Of a DNA stretch of 18,233 nucleotides, positions 1-8,032 are shown piece by piece. The DNA is from Clostridia bacterium (GTDB lineage Bacteria > Bacillota_A > Clostridia > Oscillospirales > Acutalibacteraceae), in assembly GCA_017423885.1 (NCBI GenBank), contig JAFPCJ010000037.1, positions 1-18,233 on the forward strand, read 5' to 3'. Within the stretch, counting starts at the first letter, position 1; every line of letters starts with the position of its first letter. Made by a program: the position numbers and the translations under genes. Under the pieces are notes generated by a model. The model was not told the origin of the DNA, ran no database searches, and worked only from the letters and a program-made list of their open reading frames with translations.

Positions 1-1487
1 GCGCTGTCCTTAGCGTAAGATACGGTCTCCTTATGTCCGTCAAGGAATGTAACTGTAACGCTAAGTTCAATATTGGAAATGTCACAATCTTCCTTAAAAT
101 CGGTATAGGTAACTCCAACGAAATCCTGATAGAAGTTCTGGAAGAATTCAGAGGTTATCTTATTACCCTTATAGGTTATCTCAAACTTATCGTCCTCTTT
201 TTCCTCATCATACTTGATATCAAAGGAATAGCTTTCATCGGCGGCAGTAAGGGTAAGATTTGAAATATCCATGATGGACTTAAGATACGCCATATTGCTA
301 TAGAAGCTCTCGGTATTGTAGTCCAAGAACTCAATGCTTGAAGCAGATACCTTATGAATTATTTTACTGTTATTTGTTATAACAGCGCAATATTCAGCGT
401 CCACCTTGGCGATCTTATAGGTCTGCGAATAGTCACCCAGCTTTATTGTGGCGGTGATGTACGGAGCATCAAGTCCCACCTCTTTTAGTGACTGCGCGCT
501 CACATCAAGCGCATAGGCGCCCGAGACTGTAAGACCGTTTACAAAAAGGTTGAATACCTTATCCACCTTATCTGCAACACGTGCTTGAGGCGAAGTAATA
601 ATATAATTGAAATACTGACCAAGCTCGGAAGAATCGTTGTTAGGCTCTATTACCATTGACTTCGGGAAGTTTTTGCCCGAAACGGTAATGGAATCAAACG
701 ATGTGAGTGTGCCCTCGCTTACGTATTTCACATTAACGTCATCGGTAACTATTCCCGGAATTGACGTTGTATCAGCCATATCCAAAAGGCTGAATTCAAA
801 ATTCTGAACAAGCGAATATTCAACAAGGTATATCTTGTCTTCACCCGCAATTTGCAGATAATATCCGAGACCGTCTGCCGAAAGGGCTCCGAAATTCAGC
901 TTTATACTTTTTTCTTTTGAAGAAATATCGACAACAAAGCTCGGCTTATCAAATCCGCAATCAGCCGCAGTTCTGCCTGTTATCTCGCTCATTGCAGAAA
1001 GGCTTGCCGCCGTTTCAACAACTCCCTCTATAGCAGGAGAACTTGTAAGGCTCTTATCTGTACCCTCAACCGTCCAGACAGTTTCAAGCTCGCTTGTTTC
1101 ATCGGAAGACTCGGACTTTTTCTCGGTGCGGATAGGAACAAGCTTAAACGTAGACTTGGAATTCTTGACGGTAACGGAATCGATATCGTCAAGCTCAAGA
1201 TCTGTGACTTCAATGCTGTTATCGGAATACGGGTCGCTCTCCTCGGTCTGCTTTTCGGGAATAAGCTTTATGACGGCAACTGTACCGCCTATTAATATCG
1301 CAACTGCAAGAAATGCGGCAATTACCGAAAGCAAACGCTTATTTTTGCGTCCCGCGTGTGTTTTATCTTTGTGTTCTGTAGGTGCGGCGAAGATAGTAGA
1401 AAACTCATCGTCTGCAGAGCTTTCGCTCGTCTGAACAGTAGGCTCCTGTATCTCCTCGCGCTCCTCATTTACGGGAAAATCACTCAT
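1..1487 (-). CDS. DUF4340 domain-containing membrane-anchored protein (C-terminus cut by window edge)
   Basis: Open frame on the minus strand from ATG at 1487 to the left window edge: 495 visible codons and no stop, so the C-terminus is missing. Residues 1-50 are acidic, Ser/Thr-rich and probably cytoplasmic. Residues about 52-74 form one transmembrane helix preceded by a basic stretch (RKNKR). The rest is a long beta-rich extracytoplasmic region, with repeated units of the type found in DUF4340 proteins (for example 'VWTVEGTD' and 'GLGYYLQIAGEDKIYLVEYSL'). DUF4340 proteins commonly follow GldG-like genes in ABC operons, and here the start codon shares one base with the stop of the upstream gldG-like gene (TAATG), implying translational coupling. 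The biochemical role is unknown; it is probably an accessory surface component of the transporter. The family call is from recognition of pattern and context. Confidence 0.8.
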   Translation of the reverse strand, partial: MSDFPVNEEREEIQEPTVQTSESSADDEFSTIFAAPTEHKDKTHAGRKNKRLLSVIAAFLAVAILIGGTVAVIKLIPEKQTEESDPYSDNSIEVTDLELDDIDSVTVKNSKSTFKLVPIRTEKKSESSDETSELETVWTVEGTDKSLTSSPAIEGVVETAASLSAMSEITGRTAADCGFDKPSFVVDISSKEKSIKLNFGALSADGLGYYLQIAGEDKIYLVEYSLVQNFEFSLLDMADTTSIPGIVTDDVNVKYVSEGTLTSFDSITVSGKNFPKSMVIEPNNDSSELGQYFNYIITSPQARVADKVDKVFNLFVNGLTVSGAYALDVSAQSLKEVGLDAPYITATIKLGDYSQTYKIAKVDAEYCAVITNNSKIIHKVSASSIEFLDYNTESFYSNMAYLKSIMDISNLTLTAADESYSFDIKYDEEKEDDKFEITYKGNKITSEFFQNFYQDFVGVTYTDFKEDCDISNIELSVTVTFLDGHKETVSYAKDS

Positions 1488-3184
1488 TAGGCATTCTTTC
1501 TCCTGATAAAGATGAATATTGCTGCCGCCAAAAGGATCAAAGGCAGAATGATCATAAATATTACGCGGATCGTATTGCTTCCGCCATCGGTGACCTGACT
1601 TGAAAAGCTCTCATTTGTGATGCTCTTGGAAACAAACTCAATACCTGTCTCCTCTGCCTGTACAGCCGCCTGCGAGAGCGAAAGCGTAGCATTCTTATTA
1701 TAAACAGTCTGCTCCTCGGTATAAGCCGAAGAAATGAAATCAAGACTCGAGAAAGCAAGCACCATGCTTGAAACTTCCTTGTTGTCATAATAAGTCTTGC
1801 GTATACCCTGTGCTACTAACGCGTAATCAGAATAGTCATCCTTGGTATAAGCATTCCAATCAGTTCCTGCGGTAATGGGGGCTATAACGGTATCGCCCTG
1901 TGTTCTGATAGAGCTTACCTGAAGCTCGCTTGTTTCATCGGCAATATCCTTAACAAGGAAGGGCTGATTGTTAGAGCTTACTATCATAGCGCTGTAGGAA
2001 ACAGGTGTAACAATAGAGAACGGATCGCCCGAGAGACAATAATCAGCATTGGTCATGAACAGCTTGCCCTCAGTAGGAGTAATTCCCCAATCGGAAAGCA
2101 ACTCATAAAGCTTCGGAAGATCAGGACTTACAGAACTTCCGAAATAGATAAGACCCTTGCCGTACTTGCCGTCATTCTCAAGGAAGTCAACGATAACGTC
2201 TATCTCGCTGTCTAAAAGATCGGAATTAGGAGCAAGCAACGCAATAACATCAACATCCTCTTCGATGGTAGCGATTGGAATATTGCTTATTTCCTCTACA
2301 TCAAAGTTATTATCGGAAAGCAGCTTCATATACTGCTGTGTATAGGTAGAGGTATCAGCCGTGCTGTGTCCCGAGAAGACGACAACCTTTTTAGTGTCAG
2401 AGCCGAGAACATAGGCTATAGCGCTTGTAACGGCAGTTTCAACATTGTTACCGCTGATATACTTGGCGCTCATACCCATCATCTGATAGTAGCTGTTGCT
2501 TGTATCCTCGGCAAGATAGTAAATATCCTCAAATCCGACGATCTTAAAGCGCTCGGTATCCTTACCGTCCACTTTAGCGGCGGTAGTGATTATGATATCA
2601 CCGTACTGTATTCCCTCATTTGAATATTTCTGCTGAATAGCATCAAATGCAGGGTCATTATACATATCAACATACTCAACCGTTATCTTATCGTTAAGAT
2701 CGCCGTACTTATTGATAAGCTTAAGGGTCTGATTATAGTAATCTGTATAATCGTCACTCAGGCTGTAAGAGCTTTGAATGTAGTTGAGCATATAAGAGGT
2801 ATAATTCTCCTCGGATGCACAAACAGTTATCTTTATATTCTGCTTGATATCCTTTATATACTCAATATTCTTTTCATCCATGGTGCTGACCTTATCGGTA
2901 GAAAGGTCATATTCAAGGTTGAAACGCTTAGCCAGTGCGCCGACCAAAACATTAATTATTATTACTGCTACCAAGAAAAGTGCAGTAATAGCAAGCGAAT
3001 ATCCGCCGCGCTTTAAAAGAAGCTGATTCTTAAGCTTTTTAACCTTGGGAGCTTTTTGCTTTTTTTCCTTTTGGGGCGCAACGAAATCTTTTTCATCAAC
3101 GGGCTTTGCGGACTCTGTTACCTCATTTTCAGTACCCGACTGTTCCTCGGGCATGTTTTCTAACATTTCTTTGTTTTCATCCAT
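1487..3184 (-). CDS. GldG-like ABC-type transport auxiliary protein
   Basis: 565 residues. The cytoplasmic N-terminus (about 1-60) is charged, first acidic and then Lys-rich. A transmembrane helix spans about 62-86 and is followed by 'KRFNLEYDLSTDKVSTMDE', the entry typical of GldG / PF09822 proteins, in which a membrane-anchored extracytoplasmic domain follows 'YDLT'-like text. A second helix near 539-561 precedes a basic tail (IRRKNA). The middle is a large extracytoplasmic domain including 'KVVVFSGHSTAD', which resembles the GldG Rossmann-like domain. In Bacteroidetes GldA/F/G contribute to gliding; in Firmicutes the set exists without gliding and its substrate is not known. The ribosome binding site AAGGAGGGG overlaps the stop codon of the permease gene and lies 7 bases before the ATG. 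The gene sits between the permease and the DUF4340 gene in one operon. Confidence 0.85.
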   Translation of the reverse strand: MDENKEMLENMPEEQSGTENEVTESAKPVDEKDFVAPQKEKKQKAPKVKKLKNQLLLKRGGYSLAITALFLVAVIIINVLVGALAKRFNLEYDLSTDKVSTMDEKNIEYIKDIKQNIKITVCASEENYTSYMLNYIQSSYSLSDDYTDYYNQTLKLINKYGDLNDKITVEYVDMYNDPAFDAIQQKYSNEGIQYGDIIITTAAKVDGKDTERFKIVGFEDIYYLAEDTSNSYYQMMGMSAKYISGNNVETAVTSAIAYVLGSDTKKVVVFSGHSTADTSTYTQQYMKLLSDNNFDVEEISNIPIATIEEDVDVIALLAPNSDLLDSEIDVIVDFLENDGKYGKGLIYFGSSVSPDLPKLYELLSDWGITPTEGKLFMTNADYCLSGDPFSIVTPVSYSAMIVSSNNQPFLVKDIADETSELQVSSIRTQGDTVIAPITAGTDWNAYTKDDYSDYALVAQGIRKTYYDNKEVSSMVLAFSSLDFISSAYTEEQTVYNKNATLSLSQAAVQAEETGIEFVSKSITNESFSSQVTDGGSNTIRVIFMIILPLILLAAAIFIFIRRKNA

Positions 3185-3199
3185 TTCAAAACCCCTCCT

Positions 3200-3940
3200 T
3201 TACGCCCATCTTCTCTTCTCGAGAGAACGAACAGACAGAAACAAGAATACAATAATAAAGCTTATAAGATAAATAACATCGCTTACGTAAAATACTTCTT
3301 CATAGAATCTGTCAAAAACATTAGTGATAGCCAGCTTATCAAGTGCTGTCTGCACAGCAGTAATGATCCACTGCATGAATTTCGCATTTGCCGTAGCGGC
3401 AGAAGAAATAGTGGACGAAATGCCCGGCAGGAACATAATAAGCAGATTAACAATAAAGGTGACGATAGCTGAAATTGCGGTACTGTCGGTAAGGGAAGAA
3501 ATAAACATACCTATTGCGATAAGTGTACCGCCGTAAAGCAGCATACCGAGAAGCATATAAACATAGCTTAAAACATTAACGTCAACAAAGCTTGCTACTA
3601 TCATTTCAAAAATAACGGTAGGAGCAAAGCCTATGCCGAAAACTGCCATAGCCGCCCAGAATTTACCCAAAATAATGCCCGAAAGCTTAACGGGAGCAGT
3701 AAGCAGAGCCTGATCGACCTTTTGTCTGCGGTCTTCACTCAGCATTCGCATGGTAAGCACTGGAAGCACGAACAGAACTACTGTAGACATAAGATAAATT
3801 ATCTGCGGAACCGCGGGAACACCGGATGAGAAGATCATCCAGAAATAAAGACCGAGGAAGAAATACATAGCCGCAAGATAGATATAACCTATAGGCGACA
3901 GAAAATAAGACTTGAATTCACGCTTAAATATAGCTAACAT
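3200..3940 (-). CDS. ABC-2 type transporter permease (GldF-like)
   Basis: 246 residues with about six hydrophobic segments, the normal size and topology of an ABC-2 permease. The start 'MLAIFKREFKSYFLSPIGY' is characteristic: a short amphipathic piece with 'FKREFKSYF..PIGY' before the first helix occurs in GldF and related ABC-2 subunits. The segment 'LLTAPVKLSGIILGKFWAAM' resembles the coupling region that contacts the ATPase. The stop codon of the ATPase gene directly abuts this ATG (TAA|ATG), with GGAGGAAGAA as ribosome binding site inside the end of the ATPase gene. It should form the membrane channel of a transporter with the ATPase as motor and the GldG-like and DUF4340 proteins as partners. 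The substrate cannot be read from sequence. Confidence 0.9.
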   Translation of the reverse strand: MLAIFKREFKSYFLSPIGYIYLAAMYFFLGLYFWMIFSSGVPAVPQIIYLMSTVVLFVLPVLTMRMLSEDRRQKVDQALLTAPVKLSGIILGKFWAAMAVFGIGFAPTVIFEMIVASFVDVNVLSYVYMLLGMLLYGGTLIAIGMFISSLTDSTAISAIVTFIVNLLIMFLPGISSTISSAATANAKFMQWIITAVQTALDKLAITNVFDRFYEEVFYVSDVIYLISFIIVFLFLSVRSLEKRRWA

Positions 3941-4960
3941 TTATTCTTCCTCCTTTACATCAATTTCTTCTTCTGCAGGCTCGGAATATACCTCGTCCAC
4001 ACCGAGCATACGGCGAGCCTCGTTGTTATCGCTGACCTCGGTAAGACGCAGGAATACCTGCTCAAGAGAAAGATTACTGCTTGTAAGCGAAAGCATGGTC
4101 TTGCCGCGCTCGGAAATACGCTTAAATACATCAGCACGAACATCGGCACCGTCATTAGGCACGATACGGAAATCGTATGCACCGTCCTCCTTGCGACCAA
4201 GCGAGGTTACTTCTTTTACTCCTCTTACACTGCGAAGCATACTGAGAACATCAGCCTCATCACCCACAACGCGCGCTACAAGCGACTGATCGCGTGTGAG
4301 CTTATCCGAAAGCGTATCGGGAGTATCATCGGCAATTATCTGACCCTTGTTAATTATGATAACTCTGCGGCAGACCGCCTGAATTTCAGACAGAATATGC
4401 GATGACAAAATAATAGTATGGTTTCTTCCCAAACGGGCGATAAGATTTCTTATCTCAATTATCTGCTTGGGGTCAAGACCAACCGTAGGCTCGTCCAGAA
4501 TAAGGACATCAGGATTACCGATAAGCGCCTGTGCAAAGCCGACACGCTGTCTGTAACCCTTTGAAAGATTCTTGATAAGACGGTTTTGAACATGGTCTAT
4601 CTTAACCAGCTTCATTACCTCATCAATATGCGGTCTCTTGGGGAATTTAACCTTTTTGAGATCGTAAATAAAGTTGAGATACTCACGCACCTTCATATCT
4701 ATGTACAACGGCGGTATCTCAGGCAGATAGCCTATACGCTTCTTTGCCTCCTCGGGATTTTCGGTGATATCGAATCCATCAATCTCAACCGAGCCTTGAG
4801 TCAGCGAAAGGTAGCCTGTAAGAATGTTCATAATAGTGGACTTACCCGCTCCGTTAGGTCCGAGGAAGCCAACTATCTCGCCCTTGTCAATCGAAAAATC
4901 AACATGATCGACCGCAAGATGCGTACCGTACCGTTTGCTGAGTCCGGTGACTTCAATCAT
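3941..4960 (-). CDS. ABC transporter ATP-binding protein (GldA/CcmA-like)
   Basis: 339 residues from the chosen start 'MIEVTGLSKRYG'. All nucleotide-binding motifs are present: Walker A GPNGAGKST at 34-42, signature LSKGYRQ at 132-138, Walker B VLILDE at 152-157, D-loop GLDP at 161-164 and switch His188 (SSHIL). After the roughly 220-residue ATPase core there is a C-terminal domain of about 110 residues, as in ABC-2 exporters of the drug, Cu and gliding type, ending in a very acidic tail. An upstream in-frame ATG at 4975 would add five residues (MEEYS), but there the GGAGGAA motif would lie inside the coding sequence; from the ATG at 4960 it sits at an ideal 6-base spacing, so 4960 is preferred. 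It is the first gene of the four-gene operon and hydrolyses ATP to drive the adjacent permease. Confidence 0.93.
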   Translation of the reverse strand: MIEVTGLSKRYGTHLAVDHVDFSIDKGEIVGFLGPNGAGKSTIMNILTGYLSLTQGSVEIDGFDITENPEEAKKRIGYLPEIPPLYIDMKVREYLNFIYDLKKVKFPKRPHIDEVMKLVKIDHVQNRLIKNLSKGYRQRVGFAQALIGNPDVLILDEPTVGLDPKQIIEIRNLIARLGRNHTIILSSHILSEIQAVCRRVIIINKGQIIADDTPDTLSDKLTRDQSLVARVVGDEADVLSMLRSVRGVKEVTSLGRKEDGAYDFRIVPNDGADVRADVFKRISERGKTMLSLTSSNLSLEQVFLRLTEVSDNNEARRMLGVDEVYSEPAEEEIDVKEEE

Positions 4961-4966
4961 ACTATA

Positions 4967-4973
4967 TTCCTCC
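4967..4973 (-). promoter_or_regulatory. Ribosome binding site that fixes the ABC ATPase start
   Basis: On the minus strand GGAGGAA stands 6 bases before the ATG at 4960. The alternative ATG at 4975 overlaps this motif and has only AT-rich sequence upstream of it. This decides for the shorter protein. Confidence 0.8.
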
Positions 4974-5002
4974 ATTTAATTATTCGGCATTGCAATAATA
5001 CC

Positions 5003-5031
5003 AAACAAATTTATACTATTTGTAAACAAAT
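5003..5031 (-). promoter_or_regulatory. Candidate operator: palindrome and direct repeat in the ABC operon leader
   Basis: A palindrome ATTTGT-AA-ACAAAT (5018-5031) lies about 30 bases downstream of the predicted transcription start. The word AAACAAAT occurs twice, at 5003-5010 and 5024-5031, offset by 21 bp or about two helical turns. This arrangement would suit a dimeric repressor, for example of the GntR/YtrA type that often controls ABC-2 operons, but no regulator gene is in the window and the AT-rich composition makes chance matches likelier. Confidence 0.35.
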
Positions 5032-5068
5032 GTTTAACAATGTCAATAATGAATATATTAACTTTTTT

Positions 5069-5097
5069 ATTATAATACATATCGGCTTGTATTTCAA
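5069..5097 (-). promoter_or_regulatory. Sigma-A-type promoter of the ABC operon
   Basis: Minus strand: TTGAAA (5092-5097), a 17-bp spacer, then TATAAT (5069-5074). The -35 matches five of six consensus bases and the -10 is perfect. The predicted start near 5062 gives a leader of about 100 nt before the ATG at 4960. Confidence 0.75.
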
Positions 5098-5135
5098 GAT
5101 TTTTGTTCGCAAAGTCTGTATTTAACAATTTCCTC

Positions 5136-5160
5136 AAAAAGCAAGTGCAGATCGCACATG
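5136..5160 (-). terminator. Possible weak intrinsic terminator after trkH
   Basis: Minus strand: arms CATGTGC (5154-5160) and GCACTTG (5142-5148), seven pairs with one U-U mismatch and a 5-base loop, followed by C and five T (5136-5140). It is 25 bases past the trkH stop. The stem is short, so some read-through into the ABC operon is possible. Confidence 0.4.
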
Positions 5161-5185
5161 AAACAAATCTTCAAACTAAAGTCTC

Positions 5186-6652
5186 CTATTCTCCGCTTCT
5201 TTTACGGCGAGTGACTGCGCCCTTCCATACAGTCGGATGAAAAAGCAGCAGCAATGGGAAAAGCTCGAGTCTGCCTGCAAGCATATCAAAGATCAGAACA
5301 AGCTTTGAAAATACATTAAAGCTGCCGAAATTACCCGTAGGTCCCACAAGACCCAGTCCCGGACCGATATTATTGATAGTTGCGGCAACAGCGGTAAAGG
5401 TAGTAACAAGATCCTTATCCTCAAAGGAAATAAGCAGCATTGAAGCCGCGAAAAGGACAGTAAATGTAATAAAGTATACATTTATAGAACGAACCACCTC
5501 ATGTTCTATAGGCTTGCTGTCCATTTTAACCTTACGAATACTTTTAGGATGAATGTAAGACATCATTTCCTTGAATGAGGTCTTTACAAGTATCACAAGG
5601 CGCGACACCTTAATTCCGCCGCCCGTGCTTCCTGCGCAGGCACCGACAAACATCAGCATTACAAGCACTATGCGGCTCGTTTGCGACCATGTATCAAAGT
5701 CAGCCGTAGCAAAGCCTGTAGTGGTTATGATGGATGAGACCTGAAAAGCTGAATGGCGCAAAGCATCCCAAAGGTTGTCCATTCTTGTGCTGACATCAGC
5801 AAAAACGGTAATTACAGCCACGGCTATTATTATAAGATAAGCGCGCACCTCTTCCATAGCGAAAGCCTTTTTAAAGCGGCGCATCAGTATCAGGTAATAG
5901 GCGTTGAAGTTTATACCGAACAAAGCCATAAAAACAGTAACTACCCATTGAATATAGGGTGAATAGCTTGCAATGCTGTCATTCTTTATTCCAAATCCGC
6001 CTGTACCTGCAGTTCCGAAAGCGGTAGTGACCGCCTCGAAAAGCGGCATTTTGCCTGCAAGCAAAAGAATCATCTGCAATACGGTAAGTCCAAAATAAAT
6101 AAGATAAAGCAGTCTTGCGGTATAGCGCACCTTGGGCACAAGCTTTTCAACCGACGGTCCGGGGCTTTCCGCTCGCATAAGATTTATATGCGAGCCACCG
6201 CTGAGCGGTACTATAGCCAGCAAGAAAACAAGCACGCCCATTCCGCCTATCCAATGAGTAAAGCTTCTCCACATAAGAGAGGTGTGAGAAAGTGCTTCAA
6301 CATCACTCAAAATACTCGCTCCCGTAGTGGTGAAACCCGAAACGGTCTCAAAAAGCGCGTTTATATAGTTTGGTATCTCTTTTGTAAGCACAAAAGGCAG
6401 AGCGCCGAAAATACTCAATACTATCCAGGCAAGAGCAGTTGTAATGCAGCCCTCTTTAAGATAAAACACATTACTTTTAGGCTTACGGGCACTCATAAGT
6501 ATTCCAAGTGCTACGCACAAAAGCGCTACTGCTATATATGCCACACCCTCGCGCTCTCGATAGAAAACGGAAGTTAAGGCAGGGAGCATCAGCACCGCCG
6601 CTTCAAGCTTTAAAACATAACCTAAAATATAACGGATGATAGAAATATTCAT
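5186..6652 (-). CDS. trkH: TrkH/KtrB-family potassium uptake protein, membrane subunit
   Basis: 488 residues, the usual length for TrkH. It is a multi-pass membrane protein with the four pore-loop repeats that build the K+ filter: SGFTTTGAS (105-113), GTAGTGGFG (213-221), ITTTGFAT (309-316) and NNIGPGLG (427-434). The glycine-rich segment CAGSTGGGIKVSR (339-351) lies in the third repeat region, as in TrkH/KtrB gating loops, and the end 'GRLELFPLLLLF' is typical of the family. It moves K+ into the cell together with the cytosolic TrkA gating protein, encoded directly upstream with a gap of only 3 bases. The ribosome binding site GAGGTGA includes the trkA stop codon, so translation is likely coupled. 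Last gene of the seven-gene operon. Confidence 0.95.
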   Translation of the reverse strand: MNISIIRYILGYVLKLEAAVLMLPALTSVFYREREGVAYIAVALLCVALGILMSARKPKSNVFYLKEGCITTALAWIVLSIFGALPFVLTKEIPNYINALFETVSGFTTTGASILSDVEALSHTSLMWRSFTHWIGGMGVLVFLLAIVPLSGGSHINLMRAESPGPSVEKLVPKVRYTARLLYLIYFGLTVLQMILLLAGKMPLFEAVTTAFGTAGTGGFGIKNDSIASYSPYIQWVVTVFMALFGINFNAYYLILMRRFKKAFAMEEVRAYLIIIAVAVITVFADVSTRMDNLWDALRHSAFQVSSIITTTGFATADFDTWSQTSRIVLVMLMFVGACAGSTGGGIKVSRLVILVKTSFKEMMSYIHPKSIRKVKMDSKPIEHEVVRSINVYFITFTVLFAASMLLISFEDKDLVTTFTAVAATINNIGPGLGLVGPTGNFGSFNVFSKLVLIFDMLAGRLELFPLLLLFHPTVWKGAVTRRKRSGE

Positions 6653-6655
6653 GCG

Positions 6656-8032
6656 TCACCTCAAAATATCCCCGATATCGGAAAATCCCGAATGGGTGGT
6701 TACTATCATGACTGTATCCCCTACCTTAATGCAATCCTGACCGCTTGGGATGATTATACTTCCCTTTCGGTTGATAAAGGCGATAAGCAGACCCTTTTTA
6801 AGGTCAAGCTCCATAAGTGGGATATTAGTGACATCCGACGGCTTATCAATACGGAATTCTATAGCCTCAACTCGGTTATCAAACATGTGATAAAGCGTTT
6901 CTATATCGCTTCCCATTGATGCTTTTTTGGCTCGGACATAAGCAATTATTGCTTCACTCGTTATATAACGCGGATATACAACGCTTCCGAGATTGAGCTG
7001 ACTTATAACATCCTTAAAATTAATACGGTCTATCTTGGTTATGACCTTGGCATCCGATTTAAGATTAGCAAAAAGGGTAAGAACAATATTTTCCTCGTCG
7101 ATACCCGTAAGCGGAACGAAGGCATCCACATCGGCAATGCCCTCCTCCTTTAAAAGCTCCTCGTTGGTGCCGTCACCGTTTATGATTATTGCCTTTGGCA
7201 GCAATACGCTCAATTCCTCGCATCTTGTGCGGTCGCGTTCAATTATTTTAACCTCAAGTCCGCTATTCAAAAGCAATCTTGCAAGATAATAGCAGGTCTT
7301 TCCGCCGCCGATTATCATAACCGACTTTACCTGATTGTCTTTGAAACCGACACGGGAAAGAAACTTTCTTGCCGCCGAGCGGGTAGAAACAAAGGAAAGA
7401 TTATCCCCTGCCGCCATACGGAAGTCACCCGAAGGAATATAGACCTCGTCTCCGCGTTCTATCGCGCAGATAAGAATATCACCCGTTATATCCTTGCCAA
7501 GCTCCGCCAAAGCCGCTCCGCAAAGCGGATTACCCTCGGGTATCTTAAGCTTTATAAGCTCTGCCTGACCGTGAGCAAAGGAATCGACTTCAAGTGCTGT
7601 AGGCAGCGAAAGTATTCGAGCTGCTTCTTTTGCTACCTCAAGGTCGGGATTTATTATCATCGCAAGACCCAATTTTTCGCGCAGATATCCCGATTCCTTA
7701 CTGTAATCGGGAGTACGCACTCGCGCTATAGCCGCACAGTCACCCACCTGCTTTGCAACAGTACAGCAAAGCAGATTCAATTCATCCGAACCTGTAACCG
7801 CAATTATAAGGTCAGAGCTTTCAATGCCGACCTCCATAAGTGTGCTATAGCTTGCGCCGTTTCCGACCATTCCCATAACATCGTAAAGGTCGGCGGTCTC
7901 AATCACCTTTTGCTGATCGGTATCTATAACGGTGATGTCATGTCCCTCACGGCGAAGTGTCTCGGTAAGAGCCATTCCAACCTTGCCGCAACCGACTATA
8001 ATTATCTTAAGACCGTTTTTCTTGCTTCCCAT
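6656..8032 (-). CDS. trkA: Trk system potassium uptake protein TrkA (NAD/nucleotide-binding gating subunit)
   Basis: 458 residues, the normal full-length TrkA with two RCK halves. The first Rossmann fold shows IIIVGCGKVG with GxGxxG at 14-19 and the acidic residue Asp37 (VIDTD). The second begins at 237 with SVMIIGGGKTCYYLA and carries Glu265 (IIERD); here the third glycine of GxGxxG is Cys247. Each half ends in a TrkA-C-like domain (about 145-225 and 385-458). TrkA forms a ring under the TrkH dimer and gates it on binding NAD(H) or adenine nucleotides; the weaker second site could change ligand preference, which is inference. The start overlaps the upstream U32 stop by one base (TAATG), and trkH follows 3 bases downstream. 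Confidence 0.95.
   Translation of the reverse strand: MGSKKNGLKIIIVGCGKVGMALTETLRREGHDITVIDTDQQKVIETADLYDVMGMVGNGASYSTLMEVGIESSDLIIAVTGSDELNLLCCTVAKQVGDCAAIARVRTPDYSKESGYLREKLGLAMIINPDLEVAKEAARILSLPTALEVDSFAHGQAELIKLKIPEGNPLCGAALAELGKDITGDILICAIERGDEVYIPSGDFRMAAGDNLSFVSTRSAARKFLSRVGFKDNQVKSVMIIGGGKTCYYLARLLLNSGLEVKIIERDRTRCEELSVLLPKAIIINGDGTNEELLKEEGIADVDAFVPLTGIDEENIVLTLFANLKSDAKVITKIDRINFKDVISQLNLGSVVYPRYITSEAIIAYVRAKKASMGSDIETLYHMFDNRVEAIEFRIDKPSDVTNIPLMELDLKKGLLIAFINRKGSIIIPSGQDCIKVGDTVMIVTTHSGFSDIGDILR

Noticed and set aside
4973..4975. ATG at 4975 as the start of the ABC ATPase
   Set aside because: It would place the GGAGGAA ribosome binding site inside the coding sequence; the ATG at 4960 is ideally spaced.
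6188..6577. Plus-strand frame opposite trkH
   Set aside because: Opposite a full-length conserved membrane protein; no recognisable domain or ribosome binding site.
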